A DNA stretch of 64,000 bases from Rhodopseudomonas palustris (lineage in GTDB: Bacteria; Pseudomonadota; Alphaproteobacteria; Rhizobiales; Xanthobacteraceae). How positions within the stretch are numbered: position 1 is the stretch's first letter; each line of letters starts with the position of its first letter. Position numbers and translations under genes: made by a program. This document shows positions 49,277 through 59,768 of the stretch, piece by piece. Below the pieces are notes generated by a model. The model saw only the letters and a list, made by a program, of their open reading frames with translations. It did not search any database and was not told the origin of the DNA. The stretch spans positions 1,612,001 through 1,676,000 of the forward strand of contig NZ_CP140155.1 in NCBI RefSeq assembly GCF_034479375.1, in the 5' to 3' direction.

Positions 49277-49493
49277 GTTGGTTATTCCGCTCTGCGTTCA
49301 GAATCGGAAGCCACACTGCCGCGCCTTCCGGCCGAAGGCCTTGATCCAGGTCTGCCCCGATCCCCTCTGCGGCATCGACGTCTGCACCGACGCCGCCGCG
49401 GTTGACGTAAAGAACAAAATATGAACAAAAATGTCGACGCGGTGACTCAATCGTCACCTGACTCGATCGACACTTTGACTCGCAAGTGCACCC
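49277..49493. other. divergent promoter region between the NifX-like gene and radA
   Basis: 217 bp with an AT-rich centre. TTGACG at 49402-49407 could be a -35 for radA, with a LexA-type box just downstream. No sigma-54 -24/-12 element was found by eye for the NifX-like gene. Confidence 0.4.
49412..49426. promoter_or_regulatory. LexA (SOS) box GAAC-N7-GAAC upstream of radA
   Basis: GAAC at 49412-49415 and GAAC at 49423-49426 with the 7-bp AT spacer AAAATAT match the alphaproteobacterial LexA consensus GTTC-N7-GTTC (read on the minus strand). It lies 68 bp upstream of the radA ATG, just after a TTGACG hexamer, as expected for repression. Confidence 0.65.
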
Positions 49494-50948
<1,455 letters not shown>

Positions 50949-51160
50949 ACCGGCGTGACCTTTACGGACGGCGCCGCTATACAACCCGCGCGCTTTGCGG
51001 CAGCAGCAGCCACCAACCTTTAACCCAGCGGAACATTGCTGTGGCGACGGCCCGGATGGCGGTTTTCTCGCCTTGCGCGGCGTGCCATACCACCGTCATC
51101 TGGAGCGGCGCTGCGCACGCCGATTCCCCGTTTTGCAGACCGAGCGGACCCGACGAACCG

Positions 51161-51787
51161 ATGCCGATCACGATCCTCGATTTCGTTGTCCTCGCGGTGA
51201 TGTTGGTGTCGGGCCTGCTGGCGATGGTCCGCGGCTTCATGCGCGAAGTGCTGTCGATCGCGGCCTGGGGCGCGGCCGCCCTGGTGACGCTGTATGCCTT
51301 CCAGAAGCTGCTGCCGACCGCCAAGACCTATTTCTCGAACGATACGGTCGCCGCCGTCGTCGTGATCGCCGGCGTGTTCCTCGGCACCCTGATCGTGGTG
51401 TCGATCATCACCGTGCGCATCTCGGACATGATCCTGGATTCGCGGATCGGCGCGCTGGATCGGACGCTGGGGTTCCTGTTCGGCCTCGCCCGCGGCCTGC
51501 TGATCGTGGTGGTGGCCTATCTGTTTTTCAACTGGCTGGTTCCCGAAAAGCAGCGTCCCGATTGGGTGACCAACGCAAAATCCCGCACCGTGCTGCAAGG
51601 AAGCGGTGATTGGCTGATGACGCTCTTGCCGGACGACCCTGAAAATACCATCTTGAAAAGGTTCAAGAAGAAGTCGGACGACGAGCAGACCGATGAGTCG
51701 GCTACGCCCGGCAGTGGCGACGGCTACAGCAAACCCGCCCGCGACAGTTTGAAAAAGCTGATAGAGGGCAAACCCGACGCACGCTGA
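51161..51787 (+). CDS. cvpA: CvpA family membrane protein
   Basis: Small membrane protein of the colicin V production family, found next to purF in many bacteria. The start ATG 51161 (MPITILDFVVLAVMLVSGLL) begins directly in the first of four TM helices; the frame extends upstream to 51041 but that part is not conserved. The TM region runs to ~135 and a charged, Lys-rich tail ends at residue 208. The E. coli homologue has been linked to envelope stress; the mechanism is unknown. Confidence 0.88.
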   Translation: MPITILDFVVLAVMLVSGLLAMVRGFMREVLSIAAWGAAALVTLYAFQKLLPTAKTYFSNDTVAAVVVIAGVFLGTLIVVSIITVRISDMILDSRIGALDRTLGFLFGLARGLLIVVVAYLFFNWLVPEKQRPDWVTNAKSRTVLQGSGDWLMTLLPDDPENTILKRFKKKSDDEQTDESATPGSGDGYSKPARDSLKKLIEGKPDAR

Positions 51788-51809
51788 CGCGTGCTCAGTG
51801 AGAGGCGCG

Positions 51810-53354
51810 ATGGACGCGATCAACAGCTCTTCCGACGACGCCGCAACGCCCGCTCTGGACGCCCGCGACACGCAAGTTCTCGATAACCATATTCTGGATA
51901 ACGACGTGTTCGACACCGACGGCGATACGCTGCGCGAGGAGTGCGGCGTGTTCGGCATCTTCGGCCATCCGGATGCCGCCGCCATCACCGCGCTCGGGCT
52001 GCACGCCTTGCAGCACCGCGGCCAGGAAGCCGCCGGCATCGTCTCGTTCGACAACGGCCGCTTCCACTCCGAGCGTCGACTCGGCCTGGTCGGCGACACC
52101 TTCTCCCGCGCCGACGTGATCGCGCGGCTGCCGGGCAATCTCGCGGTCGGCCACGTCCGCTATTCGACCACCGGCGAGACCATCCTGCGCAACGTCCAGC
52201 CGCTGTTCGCCGAACTCAACGCCGGCGGCTTCGCGGTCGGCCACAACGGCAATCTCACCAACGGCCTGACCCTGCGCCGCGAACTGGTGCAGAGCGGCGC
52301 GATCATGCAGTCGACCACCGACACCGAGGTGATCCTGCATCTGGTCGCGCAATCCAAGCGCGGCCGCTTCATCGACCGCTTCATCGAGGCGCTGCGCGCG
52401 ATCGAGGGCGCCTACTCACTGGTGTCGCTGACCAACAAGAAGCTGATCGGCGCGCGCGATCCGCTCGGCATCCGCCCGCTGGTGCTGGGCGAACTCGACG
52501 GCTGCCCGATCCTGGCGTCTGAGACCTGCGCGCTCGACATCATCGGCGCGAAACACGTCCGCGACGTCGAGCCCGGCGAAATCATCGTGTTCGACGAAAA
52601 GGGTGCGCAGAGCCACAAGCCGTTCCCGCCGCAGCCGCCGCGGCCCTGCATCTTCGAATACATCTATTTCTCGCGGCCGGATTCGATCGTCGGCGGCCGT
52701 TCGGTCTACGACGTCCGCAAGGGCTTCGGCGCCGAGCTGGCGCGCGAAAGCCATGTCGAGGCCGACGTCGTGGTACCGGTACCGGATTCAGGCGTGCCGG
52801 CGGCGATCGGCTACAGCCGCGAAAGCGGCGTGCCGTTCGAACTCGGCATCATCCGCAATCACTATGTCGGCCGTACCTTCATTCAGCCGACGCAGAGCGT
52901 TCGCGAACTCGGCGTGCGCATGAAGCACTCCGCCAATCGCGCGGCGATCGAGGGCAAGCGGATCGTGCTGATCGACGACAGCCTGGTGCGCGGCACGACC
53001 TCGAAGAAGATCGTCAAGATGATGCGCGACGCCGGCGCCACCGAGGTCCATTTCCGCATCGCCTCGCCGCCGATCACTCACCCGGACTACTACGGCATCG
53101 ACACGCCGGACCGCGCCGGTCTGCTGGCGGCGACACATTCGCTCGATGAGATGCGCGAGCTGATCGGCGCCGACTCGCTGGCGTTTCTGTCGGTCGACGG
53201 CGTCTACCGGGCGATGGGCGAACCGGGCCGCGACCCGGCCCAGCCCAAATTCACCGACCATTGCTTCACCGGTGAGTATCCGACCCCGCTGACGGACCTG
53301 AATCAGACCGAAGCATCGCCGCGCCAGTTGTCGCTGCTCGCCGAAGCGAGCTGA
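51810..53354 (+). CDS. purF: amidophosphoribosyltransferase
   Basis: First committed step of purine synthesis, making phosphoribosylamine from PRPP and glutamine. Start ATG 51810 (MDAINSSSDDAATPALDARD) has GAGAGG upstream; a GTG at 51798 is possible. The Ntn nucleophile cysteine is Cys45 in LREECGVFGIFGH, so the propeptide removed at maturation would be 44 residues, longer than the classic short form. Glutaminase residues (HVRYSTTGET), the PRPP loop VLIDDSLVRGTTSKKIVKMM and the C-terminal PRT domain are intact. Length 514 residues. It starts 23 bp after cvpA. Confidence 0.96.
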   Translation: MDAINSSSDDAATPALDARDTQVLDNHILDNDVFDTDGDTLREECGVFGIFGHPDAAAITALGLHALQHRGQEAAGIVSFDNGRFHSERRLGLVGDTFSRADVIARLPGNLAVGHVRYSTTGETILRNVQPLFAELNAGGFAVGHNGNLTNGLTLRRELVQSGAIMQSTTDTEVILHLVAQSKRGRFIDRFIEALRAIEGAYSLVSLTNKKLIGARDPLGIRPLVLGELDGCPILASETCALDIIGAKHVRDVEPGEIIVFDEKGAQSHKPFPPQPPRPCIFEYIYFSRPDSIVGGRSVYDVRKGFGAELARESHVEADVVVPVPDSGVPAAIGYSRESGVPFELGIIRNHYVGRTFIQPTQSVRELGVRMKHSANRAAIEGKRIVLIDDSLVRGTTSKKIVKMMRDAGATEVHFRIASPPITHPDYYGIDTPDRAGLLAATHSLDEMRELIGADSLAFLSVDGVYRAMGEPGRDPAQPKFTDHCFTGEYPTPLTDLNQTEASPRQLSLLAEAS

Positions 53355-53382
53355 CCGCTCACGCGATCTTCTTACTAAAGTT

Positions 53383-53456
53383 CGTCATGCCCGGCCTTGT
53401 GCCGGGCATCCACGTCTTTAGAAAGTCGTGATGACCGGGACGAACCCGGCCATCAC
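53383..53456. repeat. palindromic intergenic repeat, family B
   Basis: CGTCATGCCCGGC...GCCGGGCATCCACGTCTT followed by an inverted, partly matching half (AAGTCGTGATGACCGGG...CCCGGCCATCAC). It resembles a repeat widespread in this bacterial family and differs from family A seen at 47629 and 55532. It lies between purF and the SDR gene. Confidence 0.75.
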
Positions 53457-53472
53457 ACCGGAAGAGCATGTC

Positions 53473-54216
53473 ATGACCCATCCCCTTGCCTCCCGCATCG
53501 CACTCGTCACCGGCGCTTCGCGCGGCATCGGCTACGCGACCGCGCGTGCCCTCGCCCGGGCCGGTGCTCATGTGATCGCCGTCGCCAAGACGCAGGGCGG
53601 ACTTGAAGAACTCGACGACGCGATCCGCGCCGACGGCGGACACGCCGCGACATTGGTGCCGCTGGATCTCACCGATTTCGATGCGATCGGCCGTCTCGGC
53701 GCCTCGATCCACGAGCGCCATGGCAAGCTCGACGTGCTGGTCGGCAATGCCGGCATCGCCGGCCCGTCGTCGCCGCTCGGACACATCGAGATGAAGTCCT
53801 GGACCGGCGTGATCGGCATCAACCTCACCACCAATTTCCAGATGATCCGCTGCATGGAGCCGCTGCTGCGGATGTCGGATGCCGGACGCGCGGTGTTCAT
53901 GACGTCGCGGGCGGGCGGCAAGGCCCCGGCCTATCGCGGCCCCTACGCGGCCTCAAAGGCGGCACTTGAGACTTTAGTTCAAGTCTGGGCCAAGGAAGTG
54001 GTGAACACCACCCCGATCCGCATCAATCTGTTCGATCCGGGCCCCACCCGCACCAAGCTGCGCGGCACCATCATGCCCGGCGAAGACCCGGAAACGCTGC
54101 CGACACCGGATCAGATCGCAGAGCTACTGGTACCGCTGTGCCTGCCGTCCTGGACCGAGACCGGCAAGTTGTTCGACGCGGCGTCCCGAACCTTGAAAGA
54201 CCCCTCCGCCGATTGA
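53473..54216 (+). CDS. short-chain dehydrogenase/reductase
   Basis: NAD(P)-binding oxidoreductase of unknown substrate. Start ATG 53473 (MTHPLASRIALVTGASRGIG) with GAAGAG upstream; the frame upstream of it lies in the palindromic repeat. The cofactor loop is TGASRGIGYATARAL, the NAG motif is VGNAGIAGPSSPLG, and the active site is MTSRAGGKAPAYRGPYAASK (Ser, Tyr, Lys). 247 residues. Monocistronic by position. Family function clear, substrate not. Confidence 0.9.
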   Translation: MTHPLASRIALVTGASRGIGYATARALARAGAHVIAVAKTQGGLEELDDAIRADGGHAATLVPLDLTDFDAIGRLGASIHERHGKLDVLVGNAGIAGPSSPLGHIEMKSWTGVIGINLTTNFQMIRCMEPLLRMSDAGRAVFMTSRAGGKAPAYRGPYAASKAALETLVQVWAKEVVNTTPIRINLFDPGPTRTKLRGTIMPGEDPETLPTPDQIAELLVPLCLPSWTETGKLFDAASRTLKDPSAD

Positions 54217-54295
54217 CTTCGGCCCGGTGGCGCGATTGACTAACGGCAAGCGGGGGCGACACCCGCTCACAATCGACCACCCAAGGGGGAAATGA

Positions 54296-55522
54296 ATGAG
54301 AGTTATCTTCTCGTGCCGTCGCGCCGTGGCCATTGCGCTCGCTGGCGCCGCCTTCGCATCGCCCGCGTTTGCCCAGGACAAGACCGCCAAGATCGGCGTT
54401 CTCAACGACATGTCGAGCCTCTACGCCGACATCGGCGGACCGAACTCGGTCGTCGCCGCAAAGCTGGCCATCGCTGATTCCGGTCTCGAAAAGAAAGGCT
54501 GGAAGATCGAACTGGTCGCCGGCGACCATCAGAACAAACCGGATATCGGCGTCAACGTCGCCCGCCAATGGATCGACGTCGACAAGGTCGACCTGATCAC
54601 CGATACGCCGAACTCCGGCGTGGCGTTGGCAATCAGCAATCTCGTCAAGGAAAAGAACGCCATCCTGATGAACTCCGGCGGCGCCAGCGCCGACCTGACC
54701 GGCAAGGCGTGCAATGCCAACACCATCTCGATGACCTACGACACCTACATGCTGGCGCACGGCACCGGTCAGGCGCTGACCAAGGCCGGCGGCAACACCT
54801 GGTTCTTCCTGACCGCGGACTACGCGTTCGGAGCCGCGCTCGAGCGGGATACCACCGCTGTGGTGAAGGCCAATGGCGGACAGGTGCTCGGCGGCGTCAA
54901 GCATCCGCTCAACACCGCCGACTTCTCGTCATTCCTGCTGCAGGCGCAGGCGTCGAAGGCCAAGGTCATCGGCCTCGCCAATGCAGGCGGCGACACCACC
55001 AACTCGATCAAGCAGGCTTCGGAATTCGGCATCACCGCCGGCGGCCAGAAGCTCGCCGCGCTGCTGCTGTTCATCAACGACGTGCATTCGCTCGGCCTCA
55101 AGGTCGCGCAGGGCCTGACCTTCACCGAATCCTATTATTGGGATCTCAACGACAACACCCGCGCCTTCGCCAAGCGCTTCTCGGAGCAGTCCAAGAACAA
55201 CGCCAAGCCGTCGATGACGCAGGCCGGCGTCTATGCCGCCGTGCTGCACTACCTCAAGACGCTGGAGGCGATGGGCGGCAATCCGCACGATGGCGCCAAG
55301 GTCGTGGCCAAGATGAAGGAGATCCCGGCCGACGACACGCCGTTCGGCAAGTCGATCATCCGCGCCGACGGCCGGCGCATGGTGCCGGCGTTCCTGTTCG
55401 AAGTGAAGACCCCGGCCGAATCGAAGGCGCCGTGGGACTACTACAAGAAGGTCGCCGACATCTCCGCCGAAGACGCCGCGCGGCCACTGGCCCAGAGCGA
55501 GTGCCCGCTGGTCAAGAAGTAA
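54296..55522 (+). CDS. periplasmic substrate-binding protein of a branched-chain amino acid-type ABC transporter (orphan)
   Basis: Leu/Ile/Val-binding-protein-like receptor (Peripla_BP_6). AAGGGGGA precedes ATG 54296 (MRVIFSCRRAVAIALAGAAF), and a signal peptide ends near PAFAQD. Then AKIGVLNDMSSLYADIGGPN and the two-lobed fold follow through 408 residues. No permease or ATPase genes are adjacent. In Rhodopseudomonas relatives many such receptors bind aromatic acids or other organic acids, but the ligand here cannot be told. Confidence 0.88.
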   Translation: MRVIFSCRRAVAIALAGAAFASPAFAQDKTAKIGVLNDMSSLYADIGGPNSVVAAKLAIADSGLEKKGWKIELVAGDHQNKPDIGVNVARQWIDVDKVDLITDTPNSGVALAISNLVKEKNAILMNSGGASADLTGKACNANTISMTYDTYMLAHGTGQALTKAGGNTWFFLTADYAFGAALERDTTAVVKANGGQVLGGVKHPLNTADFSSFLLQAQASKAKVIGLANAGGDTTNSIKQASEFGITAGGQKLAALLLFINDVHSLGLKVAQGLTFTESYYWDLNDNTRAFAKRFSEQSKNNAKPSMTQAGVYAAVLHYLKTLEAMGGNPHDGAKVVAKMKEIPADDTPFGKSIIRADGRRMVPAFLFEVKTPAESKAPWDYYKKVADISAEDAARPLAQSECPLVKK

Positions 55523-55531
55523 CCCCAACAC

Positions 55532-55612
55532 CGTCATTGCGAGCGTAGCGAAGCAATCCAGATACCGAGTGCCGTGCTGGATTGCTTCGTCGCTTCGCTT
55601 CTCGCAATGACG
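55532..55612. repeat. palindromic intergenic repeat, family A copy 2
   Basis: CGTCATTGCGAGCGTAGCGA...TCGCAATGACG with inner arms GAAGCAATCCAG and CTGGATTGCTTC. Shares both outer and inner arms with the copy at 47629-47750 but has a shorter middle (81 bp). It lies 10 bp after the ABC receptor stop. Confidence 0.85.
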
Positions 55613-55635
55613 ACGAACGCGACGAGTTTCAGCTT

Positions 55636-55659
55636 TCAGGCGCCGCTTGCGGCGCCTGA
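55636..55659 (-). terminator. perfect palindrome covering the MFS stop codon
   Basis: TCAGGCGCCGC-TT-GCGGCGCCTGA is an 11-bp inverted repeat with a 2-nt loop, starting at the TGA of the minus-strand MFS gene. On that strand the following bases (AAGCTGAAACTC) contain no T-run, so it is a hairpin-only 3' end. Confidence 0.5.
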
Positions 55660-56910
55660 TTTGCTTTGCGGCGGCGTCGAGATGCCTGCGAGTAGCATCG
55701 AAACCATCAGCAGCGCGCCGGCGAGCAGGAACGGCGCCCCGGGAAACCAAATCGGCGCATCGGGCTCGATGAAATAGGCGAAGATGCCCGTGAACAGGAA
55801 AGGCCCGATCAGCGCCGCGATGCTGTTCATGCTGGTGGTTGCGCCCTGCAATTGTCCTTGCTGCGCCGGCGCCACCAGGCGCGTCATCACCCCGGCGGTC
55901 GCCGGCTTAGCGATGCCCCACAGCGTCATCACCGGAATGCCGATCCAGAACAGCGCGCCGGTCGGCGCCAGCGCATAGATCAGAAAGCCCGCTGCGCCGC
56001 CGAGATAGCCGATCACTTGGGCGCGCCGCTCACCGAGCCGCTTGACCGCGGGGCCGACGAGAAAGCCCTGCACCACGGTGGTGCAGAAGCCGACGAAGGC
56101 CAAGGCGAGACCGACCGTGGTCTGATCCCACGCGTAGCGATAGCTGGCGTAGAGGACGAAGGTCGCGGACAGCGCCACATGGGCGACCTCGGCGCAGAAC
56201 GCCACGATCGCCATGCCGGCGAGTATCGCATTCGACGACAGCAACTGCACCGCGCCGATCGGATTGGCGGCCCGCCAGCGGAACGGCGACCGCCGCTCCG
56301 GCGGCAGCGATTCCGGCAGCACGAACAGGCCATACAGCGCGTTGCACAGGCTCAAGCCGGCCGCCACCCAGAACGGCAACCGCGGATCGACGCCGCCGAG
56401 CAAACCGCCGATCGCGGGACCGAAGATGAAGCCGAGACCGAATGCGGCGCCCACTTTGCCGAACACGGCCGCCCGCTTCTCCGCGGGGGTCACGTCGGCG
56501 ATGTAGGCGAACGAGGTCGAGATACTCGCCGAGGTGATGCCGGAGATCACCCGGCCGATGAACAGCCAGGCCAGCGTCGGCGCCAGCGCCATCAGGATGT
56601 AGTCGAGCCCGAGGCCGAGATTCGACAGCAGGATGACCCGGCGGCGGCCGAAACGATCGGACAGCGCGCCCAGCACAGGCGACGCGACGAACTGCATCAG
56701 CGCCCAGGCCGTGCCGAACAGGCCGTAGATCTTGGCCGCGTCCGCGGTGTTGTTGTCGGCAAAGCTCTCGATCAGCTTCGGCAGGATCGGCAGGATCATG
56801 CCGACGCTCAGCATGTCGAGCAGGATGGTGACGAAGATGAAGCCGACCGCGGCGGGGCGCGCACCCGGAGCCGGCGCGCTCGTCCCGGAAGCGGGGTCGG
56901 CCGCGGTCAT
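55636..56910 (-). CDS. MFS transporter, TetA/TCR-like drug:H+ antiporter family
   Basis: 12-TM major facilitator of 424 residues. From ATG 56910 ([20 protein letters not shown]) the first TM is [20 protein letters not shown] and motif A between TM2 and TM3 is [16 protein letters not shown], typical of tetracycline-resistance-like exporters. Motif C-like glycine/proline segment [17 protein letters not shown] is present. The start overlaps the der stop (ATGA), so it is translationally coupled to a GTPase gene, an odd pairing. Substrate unknown. Confidence 0.9.
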   Translation of the reverse strand: MTAADPASGTSAPAPGARPAAVGFIFVTILLDMLSVGMILPILPKLIESFADNNTADAAKIYGLFGTAWALMQFVASPVLGALSDRFGRRRVILLSNLGLGLDYILMALAPTLAWLFIGRVISGITSASISTSFAYIADVTPAEKRAAVFGKVGAAFGLGFIFGPAIGGLLGGVDPRLPFWVAAGLSLCNALYGLFVLPESLPPERRSPFRWRAANPIGAVQLLSSNAILAGMAIVAFCAEVAHVALSATFVLYASYRYAWDQTTVGLALAFVGFCTTVVQGFLVGPAVKRLGERRAQVIGYLGGAAGFLIYALAPTGALFWIGIPVMTLWGIAKPATAGVMTRLVAPAQQGQLQGATTSMNSIAALIGPFLFTGIFAYFIEPDAPIWFPGAPFLLAGALLMVSMLLAGISTPPQSKSGAASGA

Positions 56911-58289
56911 GATTTGCGTTTGCGCTTGTGTGCGAAAGGATTGGCCTTTTCGCGCAGCGTGATGCGGACCGGCGTGCCGGGCAGCTTGAACACGCCGCGC
57001 AGGCTGTTGACGAGATAGCGCAGATAGGATTCCGGCACCGCGTCGGCGCGCGAGCAGAACACCACGAAGCTCGGCGGCCGCGCTTTCGTCTGCGTCACGT
57101 AGTTCAGCTTCAGCCGCCGACCCGCGACCGCCGGCGGCGGATTTTGCGCCACCGCCTGCTCGAACCAGCGGTTCAGCGCCGCGGTCGACACCCGCGTATT
57201 CCACACCGCATAGGCGTCCTGGATCGCGTCGATCAGCCGGTCGACGCCTTCACCGAGCATCCCCGAAGTGGCGACGATCGGGACGCCCCGGATCTGCGGC
57301 AGCCAGTGATCGGCGTCGGTGCGGAGCTGCCCGATCTGTCCGCCCTGCTGCTCGACCAGATCCCATTTGTTGACCGCGATCACCAGCGCGCGGCCCTCGC
57401 GCTCGATCAGGTCGGCGATGCGCAGATCCTGCTCCTCGAAGCGGTTCTGCGAGTCCATCATCAGCACCACGACTTCGGCAAAGCGCACCGCGCGCAGTGC
57501 ATCGGCAACCGAGAGCTTTTCGAGCTTCTCCTCGATCCGCGACCGGCGCCGCAGCCCCGCGGTGTCGAATATCCTGAAGTCGCGGCCTTTCCAGTTCACC
57601 TCGACGGCGATCGAGTCGCGCGTGGTGCCGGCCTCGGGGCTGGTCAGCAGCCGATCCTCGCCGAGCAGGCGGTTGATGAAGGTCGATTTGCCGGCGTTGG
57701 GGCGGCCGACGATCGCGACCCGGATCGGACGCTTGGAGAAGTCCTCCTCGGTGAGGCCTTCGATCTCCTCGTCGTCCTCTGCCTCGACATCCGGCTCCGG
57801 CATGAGCGCGCGCAGCGCGTCGTACAATTCGCTCAGGCCCTCGCCGTGCTCCGCGGAGATCTGCACCGGATCGCCGAGGCCGAGCGCGTAGGATTCCATC
57901 GCGCCGAGTTCGCCGGCCTTGCCTTCGCTCTTGTTGGCGACGAGGACCACCGGTTTGTTGGCGCGGCGGGCAAAATCGGCGAAGGCGCGATCGTTCGGGG
58001 TGAGGCCGGCGCGGGCGTCGAACACGAACATCAGCGCGTCGGCGAGTTCGATCGCGGTTTCGGTCTGCTGCTGCATCCGCGCCGTCAGCGATCCCTTGGC
58101 GCCCTCGTCGAGCCCCGCGGTGTCGATGATGGTGAATTCCAGATCGCCGAGGCGCCCCTCGCCTTCGCGACGGTCGCGCGTGACGCCCGGGGTGTCATCG
58201 ACCAGTGCGAGCTTTTGCCCGACCAGGCGATTGAACAGCGTCGATTTGCCGACATTGGGTCGGCCGATAATGGCGAGTGTGAATGACAT
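56907..58289 (-). CDS. der: ribosome biogenesis GTPase Der (EngA)
   Basis: Two tandem G domains acting in 50S assembly. Start ATG 58289 ([20 protein letters not shown]). G1 of the first domain is GRPNVGKST; the second is GRPNAGKST (~195). Each has DTAGL (G3) and NKSE/NKWD (G4). The C-terminal KH-like domain contains [17 protein letters not shown]. The protein ends FAHKRKRKS. Length 460 residues. Upstream on the same strand lie two envelope genes. Confidence 0.97.
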   Translation of the reverse strand: MSFTLAIIGRPNVGKSTLFNRLVGQKLALVDDTPGVTRDRREGEGRLGDLEFTIIDTAGLDEGAKGSLTARMQQQTETAIELADALMFVFDARAGLTPNDRAFADFARRANKPVVLVANKSEGKAGELGAMESYALGLGDPVQISAEHGEGLSELYDALRALMPEPDVEAEDDEEIEGLTEEDFSKRPIRVAIVGRPNAGKSTFINRLLGEDRLLTSPEAGTTRDSIAVEVNWKGRDFRIFDTAGLRRRSRIEEKLEKLSVADALRAVRFAEVVVLMMDSQNRFEEQDLRIADLIEREGRALVIAVNKWDLVEQQGGQIGQLRTDADHWLPQIRGVPIVATSGMLGEGVDRLIDAIQDAYAVWNTRVSTAALNRWFEQAVAQNPPPAVAGRRLKLNYVTQTKARPPSFVVFCSRADAVPESYLRYLVNSLRGVFKLPGTPVRITLREKANPFAHKRKRKS

Positions 58290-58361
58290 GGCTGATCCGT
58301 GCGCCGAGAAGCGGTCGCCTGTCAATGTCGCGGCATGCCGGGAGACGCCCGGCGACCGGTA

Positions 58362-58901
58362 TCAGCGCTGGAAAGTACCGCTCGGCAGCGGCGCCGGGAA
58401 CGCCGACGGCGCGGTCGCCGCACCCGCCTGCGTCGGTTGCGCCGGCTCGTCGGCCGGCGGCGTGGTGACGCGGCGGCGCGACTGCTTCACCGGCTTGGGC
58501 GCGGGCGGCGCGGCCGCAGTGCTGCCTTCCTCTTCGGGGGCGGGCTCGGCGTCGGGTTGCGGCGCAGCCGCGGGGCGGACCGCAGCGGAATTGCCGCGGG
58601 ACCTGGTTCGCTTCGGCCTGGCTTCGGCTGGCGGCGGCTCGACGGCGCCGGCCGCCGCTGCAGCCTGCTCGCGCTGCTGCTCCTCGACAGAGCCTCGGTA
58701 GAGGCTCTTGGGGACGCCCTGTTCGAGACCGGGAACGCCTTCCGGAAACACCGGCTTGCGCTCGCCCGCCAGCTTCTTCTTGGTGTCGAGGAAGTCGAAC
58801 ATGTCGGTCGGATCCCATCCGCCGAGGCTGCCGCAGCCGGCCAGTCCGCTCGACAAAGCGAGCAATACGGCGAGGGAGATCAGGCGGTGCGAACGGCGCA
58901 T
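58362..58901 (-). CDS. hypothetical lipoprotein, Pro/Ala-rich
   Basis: 179 residues from ATG 58901 (MRRSHRLISLAVLLALSSGL), with lipobox LAGC, so lipid-anchored. A short conserved-looking block follows: WDPTDMFDFLDTKKKLAGER and KPVFPEGVPGLEQGVPKSLY. The rest is Ala/Pro/Arg low-complexity with a final PLPSGTFQR. It stands where BamB usually lies between a YfgM-type gene and der, but lacks beta-propeller repeats. Function unknown. Confidence 0.72.
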   Translation of the reverse strand: MRRSHRLISLAVLLALSSGLAGCGSLGGWDPTDMFDFLDTKKKLAGERKPVFPEGVPGLEQGVPKSLYRGSVEEQQREQAAAAAGAVEPPPAEARPKRTRSRGNSAAVRPAAAPQPDAEPAPEEEGSTAAAPPAPKPVKQSRRRVTTPPADEPAQPTQAGAATAPSAFPAPLPSGTFQR

Positions 58902-58956
58902 GGACGATGTCTCACATGTACTCAGTAACGGGCGTTGGTGCCGGTCGGCGTCGAAC

Positions 58957-59610
58957 TCAGCTCTTGGCGGCAGGCGGCAGCAGTGCCTGCAGCACCTCGG
59001 CGCGGTTGCGCAGGCTGGCCGGTGTCTCGGCATCGGTATTGATCTGCTCGATCCACTGCCGCGTCGCCGCAACATTGTTGGCGCGCCAGGCAGATAGCGC
59101 CAGCATCTCACGTGCGCTGTGACGATAGGCGGCATTCGCGCCGGCGATCGGCTCGAGCCGCTGCGAAAGCTCCGTATAGCTGGCGCTGTCCATCAGAAAC
59201 TGCGCCGCGCGGAGCGTGGCGAGATCCCGGTCCTGCGCCGGAACGCTGCGATCGGCGGCGATGGCGTCGTAGACCTTGACCGCTTCCTTCGGATCGCGCT
59301 GCGCGACCTCGGCCGCGGCGCGCAGACGCGCCAGCGTGCGATAGCCACCCGATGCGGTCTCGGCGATCTTGTTGAACGCAGCCTCGGCCTCGGCATGCTT
59401 GTTCTGCTCCGCCAGATCGGCGGCGGCGGTGAACGCCACGCCCGTTTCCGCAGCCCGCTTGCCCTCGTAGTATTGATAGCCGCGCCAGCCGCCGACGCCG
59501 GCAATGATCAGGATCGCGCCGGCGATGATGAAGAGCGAATATTTGTCCCACAGCTGCTTGAGCCGCTCGCGACGAACTTCTTCATCGACTTCGTTAAATA
59601 ATTCAGACAC
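58957..59610 (-). CDS. tetratricopeptide-like membrane protein (YfgM/ancillary SecYEG type)
   Basis: 217 residues from GTG 59610 (MSELFNEVDEEVRRERLKQL), with AGGAAA upstream. One TM helix at ~26-46 (LFIIAGAILIIAGVGGWRGY) leads into a periplasmic helical-repeat region with degenerate TPR pairs. Architecture and context (upstream of der) match YfgM, which associates with the Sec translocon in E. coli. The alphaproteobacterial copy has not been tied to that role here. Confidence 0.8.
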   Translation of the reverse strand: MSELFNEVDEEVRRERLKQLWDKYSLFIIAGAILIIAGVGGWRGYQYYEGKRAAETGVAFTAAADLAEQNKHAEAEAAFNKIAETASGGYRTLARLRAAAEVAQRDPKEAVKVYDAIAADRSVPAQDRDLATLRAAQFLMDSASYTELSQRLEPIAGANAAYRHSAREMLALSAWRANNVAATRQWIEQINTDAETPASLRNRAEVLQALLPPAAKS

Positions 59611-59768
59611 TTAAGGATTTCCTGTCTCGACCGAGCCGCGTTCCTGCAAAACCGGCGCGCGCCCGTCTTCCGACGTCGCGGCGGCGATACCCTAGCGTTA
59701 TGGCGGAGGCAAGGCAAAGCCAGCCGGATCAAGGGGATGCCTCGACACGATTAACCGGCGCGCCAGGC

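Noticed and set aside
49277..49493. Nitrogen-regulated (sigma-54/NifA) promoter for the NifX-like gene
   Set aside because: No TGGC-N9-TTGC type element or TGT-N10-ACA activator site was found by eye.
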